This document shows positions 59,690 to 64,000 of a stretch of DNA of 64,000 nucleotides, one piece after another. Both the position numbers and the translations under genes were made by a program. The notes beneath the pieces were generated by a model. It saw only the letters and a program-made list of their open reading frames with translations. It was not told the origin of the DNA and searched no databases. Source of the DNA: Cupriavidus alkaliphilus (lineage in GTDB: Bacteria; Pseudomonadota; Gammaproteobacteria; Burkholderiales; Burkholderiaceae); contig NZ_FMAD01000010.1 in assembly GCF_900094595.1 (NCBI RefSeq), positions 1 to 64,000 on the forward strand. Direction: 5' to 3'. Each line of letters opens with the position of its first letter. The first letter of the stretch is position 1.

Positions 59690-60651
59690 CGTGGTGCCTC
59701 CTTGGCGGGCGCGGCCTTGCCGGCCGCGGCGCTGTCGGCGGCGGCGCGCGCCGCGGCGGACTTGGCGCCCTTGACCGGCGCTTCCGGCCGGGCCTCGACC
59801 GCTTCGCGCGCCGGGATGGCGGCGTCGTAGCGCACCACCAGCAACTGGCGGTGCGCGCGCACGCCGGCCACCGGCTCGCAATAGACGCGCGAAAACGCGG
59901 TATCGGCCTTGCGCTCGATCTGCACGATCTTCGCCACCGGCAGGCCGGGCGGATAAGTGCCGTCGAGGCCCGAGGTCACCAGCAGGTCGCCCTGCTGCAA
60001 GTCGGCGGCGGCGGCCATGAAGCGCAGGTCGAGGTGGCCCGCGCGCGCGCCGCCGAAGGCCACGCTGCGCAGGCCGTTGCGCACCACCTGCACCGGGATC
60101 GCCTGGTCCTTGTCGGTCAGCAGCGTCACCTCGGACTGGAACGGGGACACGCGCGTGACCTGCCCCACCACGCCGCGCTCGTCGATCACCGGGTAGCCGG
60201 CGCGCAGGCCGTGCTGGCTGCCCTTGTCGATGACGATGCGCTGGCTGTACGGGTCGCGCGCGTCATACAGGATCTCGGCCGCGGTCACCGGCGTGGCCGA
60301 CTGCTGGGCAAGCCCGAGCAGCTTGCGCAGCTGGTTGTTCTCGGCCTCGAGCTGGGCCTGGCGCACCGAGGCCTGCGCCTGCTGCACCGCGTTCTGGCGC
60401 AGCTCGCGGTTCTCGGTGGCGAGCGTCGCCGACGACTGCGCATAGTCGAACATGGTGCGCAGCGCGTCGCGCGGCGCCAGCACCAGGCGCTCGACCGGCA
60501 TCAGCACGGTGGCGGCAACCTGCCGGCCCACTCGCAGCGCGTCGAAACGGGCGTCGACCACCAGCAGCGCCAGCGCGATGCCCACGTACAGGACCAGCCT
60601 GGCGACAGCCGAGGTGCCTTGCTTGAAGAGCGGCGGAGGGGAGTAATCCAT
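59686..60651 (-). CDS. mreC: Rod-shape determining protein MreC
   Basis: 321 residues. One N-terminal transmembrane helix (ARLVLYVGIALALLVVDAR), a coiled coil at about 70-110 (TLATENRELRQNAVQQAQAS), then the two-barrel periplasmic domain with IVIDKGSQHGLRAGYPVIDE and GLDGTYPPGLPVAKIVQIER. The C-terminus carries an Ala/Lys-rich tail (APVKGAKSAAARAAADS) beyond the usual core. It scaffolds PBP2 in the elongasome. Confidence 0.94.
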   Translation of the reverse strand: MDYSPPPLFKQGTSAVARLVLYVGIALALLVVDARFDALRVGRQVAATVLMPVERLVLAPRDALRTMFDYAQSSATLATENRELRQNAVQQAQASVRQAQLEAENNQLRKLLGLAQQSATPVTAAEILYDARDPYSQRIVIDKGSQHGLRAGYPVIDERGVVGQVTRVSPFQSEVTLLTDKDQAIPVQVVRNGLRSVAFGGARAGHLDLRFMAAAADLQQGDLLVTSGLDGTYPPGLPVAKIVQIERKADTAFSRVYCEPVAGVRAHRQLLVVRYDAAIPAREAVEARPEAPVKGAKSAAARAAADSAAAGKAAPAKEAPR

Positions 60652-60705
60652 TTACCCGAACAAAGGCCGGAGGCCACGCGGAAACGCCCCGCCGCCCGCC
60701 TTGCC

Positions 60706-60734
60706 GCGCCCCGTCCCCTGGCGGGGACAGGCGC
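60706..60734 (-). promoter_or_regulatory. Hairpin between mreB and mreC
   Basis: GTCCCC, TGGC, GGGGAC (60713-60728), with an outer GCGCC/GGCGC pair, in the 196-bp mreB-mreC gap. No T-tract, so a pause, processing or attenuation site is more likely than a full terminator. Confidence 0.45.
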
Positions 60735-60847
60735 GGCACGGTCGGGCGGCGGGAGCTGCCAGGGCCCGGCCCCGGCGGATGCGGCGCCGCGACGCCGCCA
60801 TGATCGGTCGATCCGGCAGGCCGCGCATCGCCACGTGAGCGTCCTGC

Positions 60848-61891
60848 TTACTCGTAGGAGAAGATGCTGCCGAGCTTGTCCATGCGTTCCAGCGCCATGC
60901 CGGAGCCGCGCACCACGCAGGTCAGCGGGTCTTCGGCGACCAGCACCGGCAGGCCGGTTTCTTCCGCCAGCAGGCGGTCCAGGTCGCGCAGCAGCGCGCC
61001 GCCGCCGGTCAGCATCATGCCGCGCTCGGCGATGTCGGCGCCCAGTTCGGGCGGGGTCTGTTCCAGCGCGATCTTCACCGCCGACACGATCTGGTTGAGC
61101 GGATCGGTCAGGGCTTCCAGGATTTCGTTGGACGAGACCGTGAAGGCGCGCGGGATGCCCTCCGACAGGTTGCGGCCCTTGACTTCCATCTCGCGGACCT
61201 CGGAGCCCGGGAAGGCCGAGCCGATTTCCTTCTTGATGGCCTCGGCGGTCTGCTCGCCGATCAGCATGCCGTAGTTGCGGCGGATGTAGTTGACGATGGC
61301 CTCGTCGAACTTGTCGCCGCCGACGCGCACCGAACCCTTGTAGACCATGCCGCCCAGCGAGATGATGCCCACCTCGGTGGTGCCGCCGCCGATATCCACC
61401 ACCATCGAGCCCGAAGGCTCCGACACCGGCAGGCCGGCGCCGATCGCGGCCGACATCGGCTCCTCGATCAGGTACACCTGGCTGGCGCCGGCGCCCAGCG
61501 CCGATTCACGGATGGCGCGGCGCTCGACCTGGGTCGAGCCGCACGGCACGCAGATGATGATGCGCGGGCTCGGGCGCAGCAGCTTGCTGTCATGCACCAT
61601 CTTGATGAATTGCTTGAGCATCTGCTCGGTGACGGTGAAGTCGGCGATCACGCCGTCCTTCATCGGGCGGATCGCCTCGATGTTGCCCGGCACCTTGCCC
61701 AGCATCTGCTTGGCTTCCTTGCCCACCGCCGTGATGGTCTTCTTGGCGTTGGGGCCGCCCTCCTGGCGGATCGCGACGACCGAGGGCTCGTCCAGCACGA
61801 TGCCCTTGTCGCGCATGTAGATCAGCGTGTTGGCGGTGCCGAGGTCGATCGCCAGGTCGTTGGAGAAGTAGCTGCGGAGAAATCCGAACAT
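60848..61891 (-). CDS. mreB: Rod-shape determining actin homologue MreB
   Basis: 347 residues. Actin-like phosphate motifs AIDLGTANTLIYMRDKGIVL and VVDIGGGTTEVGIISLGG, and the hinge/adenosine block LTGGGALLRDLDRLL. The N-terminal MFGFLRSYFSN can form the membrane-binding amphipathic helix. It directs lateral cell-wall synthesis. First gene of the mreBCD-mrdA-rodA series; divergent from gatC. Confidence 0.98.
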   Translation of the reverse strand: MFGFLRSYFSNDLAIDLGTANTLIYMRDKGIVLDEPSVVAIRQEGGPNAKKTITAVGKEAKQMLGKVPGNIEAIRPMKDGVIADFTVTEQMLKQFIKMVHDSKLLRPSPRIIICVPCGSTQVERRAIRESALGAGASQVYLIEEPMSAAIGAGLPVSEPSGSMVVDIGGGTTEVGIISLGGMVYKGSVRVGGDKFDEAIVNYIRRNYGMLIGEQTAEAIKKEIGSAFPGSEVREMEVKGRNLSEGIPRAFTVSSNEILEALTDPLNQIVSAVKIALEQTPPELGADIAERGMMLTGGGALLRDLDRLLAEETGLPVLVAEDPLTCVVRGSGMALERMDKLGSIFSYE

Positions 61892-62488
61892 CAGGAATCC
61901 TGTCTGTGATGGTGTTCGCGGGTAGGCGAAGCGGCCGGCGCCGCGAGCGGCCCGGCCACGAAATACGTTGTGTTGAATACGGAATGGTTCTCGGCTTCCC
62001 GCTCCGCCCGCCGCCCGGGCCGGAGGCTGTCCGGCCGGATGGGGATGGGATCGGCACCGCCGGCGCCACGCACGCGCCGGCCCTACGGGAACCTTTGATT
62101 AGACCCCGCCGAAAAGTTCGCGGAAATGTGCAGACGCCGGCGCATCATGCTGGCTGTCGCGCAACATGCGGGGACCGGCGGCAAGGCCTAATCAGAGGAC
62201 CCAGGTTTGCCCTTCGGGCGCCTTCGGACACCGGGCGCGCAGGCGCCGGCCGCAGGCCATGTGGCGTAGGCGTTGCCAAAGGTCGGTAACTCGCAATGAT
62301 ACCTTATAATTCTGGCTGCTTCGGGCGTTTACAGCCTGAAAATACCTGCAATTCTGACGACTCCGGGGCGCCCTCCGGCGCCCATGGTCAGGCCCCGGGC
62401 CGCGCGACGCAGCGGCCCCGTGAGCCAGCCGCCGGCGCAGCCCGCGCCACCCTTCGTATCTGAGTATCCGAGCATCGATCCACACGCC
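61892..62488. other. 597-bp mreB-gatC intergenic region
   Basis: It must hold both divergent promoters. Seen: TTGCCA (62273) and TATAAT (62305-62310) toward gatC but badly spaced; and TGATTAG (62096-62102) matched by CTAATCA (62188-62194) enclosing about 85 bases with further CCCCGCC/CGGGG complementarity. No tRNA, known riboswitch or convincing small gene was recognised. Confidence 0.6.
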
Positions 62489-62788
62489 ATGGCCCTCGAC
62501 CTATCCGACGTCAAGCGCATTGCCCACCTCGCCCGCATCGAAACCAGCGATGACGAGGCCGCCCAGACGCTTGCGCAGCTGAACAACTTTTTCTCGCTGG
62601 TCGAGCAGATGCAGGCGGTCGACACCACCGGCATCGAGCCGCTGGCGCATCCGCTGTCGGCCGTGCGCGACATGGTCCAGCGCCTGCGCGAGGACGTGGT
62701 CACCGAAGCCGACCGCCGCGCCGACTACCAGCGCCCCGCGCCGGCCACCGAAAACGGCCTGTACCTGGTGCCCAAGGTCATCGAATGA
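62489..62788 (+). CDS. gatC: Asp/Glu-tRNA amidotransferase subunit C
   Basis: 99 residues from ATG at 62489. MALDLSDVKRIAHLARIETS, LNNFFSLVEQMQAVDTTGIE and PLAHPLSAVRDMV are the GatC signature. It stabilises GatA-GatB, which amidates Glu-tRNA-Gln and Asp-tRNA-Asn. The longer frame from 62384 has no ribosome site. It is 86 bp upstream of gatA. Confidence 0.95.
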   Translation: MALDLSDVKRIAHLARIETSDDEAAQTLAQLNNFFSLVEQMQAVDTTGIEPLAHPLSAVRDMVQRLREDVVTEADRRADYQRPAPATENGLYLVPKVIE

Positions 62789-62874
62789 CCCTTGCCCGGC
62801 CCGTGCCGCCCCGCGCCGCCAGGCACGACACGGTCCGCCCGCCAGTACAACACCCCTGATGCCAACCGACTGTC

Positions 62875-64000
62875 ATGCCCTTTTCCGCTGATTCCGTGAC
62901 TTCCCTGCGCCAGCTTGCCGACGCCCTGGCCGCGCGCACCGTCTCCGCCGAGGAACTCGCGCGCGAGTTCCTGGCCCGCATCGAGCAGGCCGCCGCGCTC
63001 AACGCCTTTATCCACGTCGATGCCGAACTGACCCTGGCCCAGGCCCGCGCCGCCGACCAACGCCGCGCGCGCGGCGAAGCCGCGCCGCTGACCGGCGTGC
63101 CGGTCGCGCACAAGGATGTGTTCGTCACGCGCGGCTGGCGCGCCACCGCCGGCTCGAAGATGCTGGGCAACTATGAAAGCCCGTTCGATGCCACCGTGGT
63201 CGAGCGCATGGCCGCCGCCGGCATGGTCACGCTGGGCAAGACCAACATGGACGAGTTCGCGATGGGCTCGTCCAACGAGAACTCGCACTTCGGCCCGGTG
63301 CAGAATCCGTGGGACACCAGCCGCGTGCCCGGCGGCTCGTCGGGCGGCTCGGCCGCCGCGGTCGCCGCAGGCCTGGCGCCCGCCGCCACCGGCACCGATA
63401 CCGGCGGCTCGATCCGCCAGCCGGCATCGTTCTCGGGCATCACCGGCATCAAGCCGACCTACGGCCGCGTGTCGCGCTACGGCATGATCGCCTTTGCCTC
63501 GTCGCTGGACCAGGGCGGCCCGATGGCCCACACCGCCGAGGACTGCGCGCTGCTGCTCAACGCCATGGCCGGCTTCGACCCCCGTGACTCGACCAGCATC
63601 CCGCCCGCGCAGGGCGGCGTGGACGAGGACTACACCCGCCTGCTGGGCCAGCCGCGCGCCGGCGCCACGGCCGAGCGTCCGCTGGCCGGCCTGCGCATCG
63701 GCCTGCCGAAGGAGTACTTCGGCAAGGGCCTCGCTGCCGACGTCGAGCAGGCCGTGCGCGCCGCGCTGGCCGAGTACGAGAAGCTGGGCGCGACGCTGGT
63801 CGAGGTGTCGCTGCCCAAGACCGAGCTGTCGATCCCGGTGTACTACGTGATCGCGCCGGCCGAGGCCTCGTCCAACCTGTCGCGCTTCGACGGCGTGCGC
63901 TACGGCCACCGCGCCGCCGACTACCGCGACCTGCTCGACATGTACAAGAAGACGCGCGCCGAAGGCTTCGGCGCCGAGGTCAAGCGCCGCATCATGGTCG
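62875..64000 (+). CDS. gatA: Asp/Glu-tRNA amidotransferase subunit A, 5' part (cut by window edge)
   Basis: 375 residues are visible from ATG at 62875; the 3' end is outside. Amidase triad Lys80 (PVAHKDVFV), Ser155 (VPGGSSGGSA) and Ser179 (TDTGGSI), with TNMDEFAMGSSNENSHFGPV. It makes ammonia from glutamine for tRNA transamidation together with GatB, which is expected just downstream. Codon use and GC match neighbours. Confidence 0.96.
   Translation, partial: MPFSADSVTSLRQLADALAARTVSAEELAREFLARIEQAAALNAFIHVDAELTLAQARAADQRRARGEAAPLTGVPVAHKDVFVTRGWRATAGSKMLGNYESPFDATVVERMAAAGMVTLGKTNMDEFAMGSSNENSHFGPVQNPWDTSRVPGGSSGGSAAAVAAGLAPAATGTDTGGSIRQPASFSGITGIKPTYGRVSRYGMIAFASSLDQGGPMAHTAEDCALLLNAMAGFDPRDSTSIPPAQGGVDEDYTRLLGQPRAGATAERPLAGLRIGLPKEYFGKGLAADVEQAVRAALAEYEKLGATLVEVSLPKTELSIPVYYVIAPAEASSNLSRFDGVRYGHRAADYRDLLDMYKKTRAEGFGAEVKRRIMV

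Noticed and set aside
56927..59830. 967-codon plus-strand open frame
   Set aside because: Antisense to mrdA and mreD; no ribosome site or recognisable fold, while the minus strand encodes a complete PBP2.

Overview
The window is a gene-dense, very GC-rich stretch of chromosome from a betaproteobacterium of the Burkholderiales, most likely Cupriavidus or a close Ralstonia-group relative. The best pointers are a PhaM-type polyhydroxybutyrate granule protein with a Lys-Ala-Pro tail, a methionine synthase split into two genes, a BirA without a DNA-binding domain next to coaX, many Burkholderiales-specific DUF families (DUF1840, DUF3567, DUF2917, DUF3108) and the mreB/gatCA divergon. From memory, C. 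necator H16 carries phaM (H16_A0141) and a thiolase paralogue (H16_A0170) about this far apart, so this looks like the equivalent core region of chromosome 1 in reverse. There are no rRNA, tRNA, insertion sequence, prophage or CRISPR features; this is core genome.

Region 1 (1-11 kb, minus strand) is a long leucine/isovalerate (liu) catabolic cluster. The MerR regulator liuR is followed by a PaaI-type thioesterase, isovaleryl-CoA dehydrogenase, aceK, a beta-carbonic anhydrase, a thiolase, an SDR, a second acyl-CoA dehydrogenase, a DsbA-fold isomerase, a HAD phosphatase, a YchJ-like SEC-C protein, a GST and the start of methylcrotonyl-CoA carboxylase beta subunit. Two ACGTTTACGT-type palindromes, one before the thioesterase and one between liuR and a divergent metallo-beta-lactamase-fold gene, are probable LiuR operators.

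Region 2 (11-30 kb) holds mixed housekeeping genes: a BtuF-like protein and SDR, dsbA, a SPOR protein and argS, DUF1840, membrane and stress small proteins (DUF883, DUF1328), a CHASE3 histidine kinase converging on two response regulators, an exported protein with 11-residue repeats, split metH, a rhodanese, DUF3567, an alpha/beta hydrolase and a DUF3108 protein. Region 3 (30-38 kb, mostly plus strand) has an IclR regulator divergent from a Bug solute-binding protein and a fumarylacetoacetase-family enzyme, an enoyl-CoA hydratase behind a TetR-type operator, phaM, a patatin, a diiron ferritin-like protein and rfaE2.

Region 4 (38-50 kb) has coaX-birA, divergent from a Mla/Mce lipid-transport operon (mlaE, mlaF, mlaD, auxiliary lipoprotein, VanZ). 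It is followed by a compact minus-strand 5-oxoproline module: pxpB-pxpC-pxpA, two paired membrane proteins (DUF969, DUF979) and pyroglutamyl peptidase pcp. A perfect 23-bp palindrome lies ahead of pxpB. Region 5 (50-64 kb) carries lipB-lipA, a DUF2917/LysR divergent pair, xerC-DUF484, the rod-shape operon mreB-mreC-mreD-mrdA-rodA, and divergently gatC-gatA (gatA runs off the end).

Dispersed 11-13-bp-arm palindromes of the CCCTCTCCCGC type occur just downstream of three stop codons. Starts were moved from the longest possible frame wherever family alignment, Shine-Dalgarno sequence or 4-bp overlap supported it. All functional statements come from reading the sequence and family knowledge; no database search was run.
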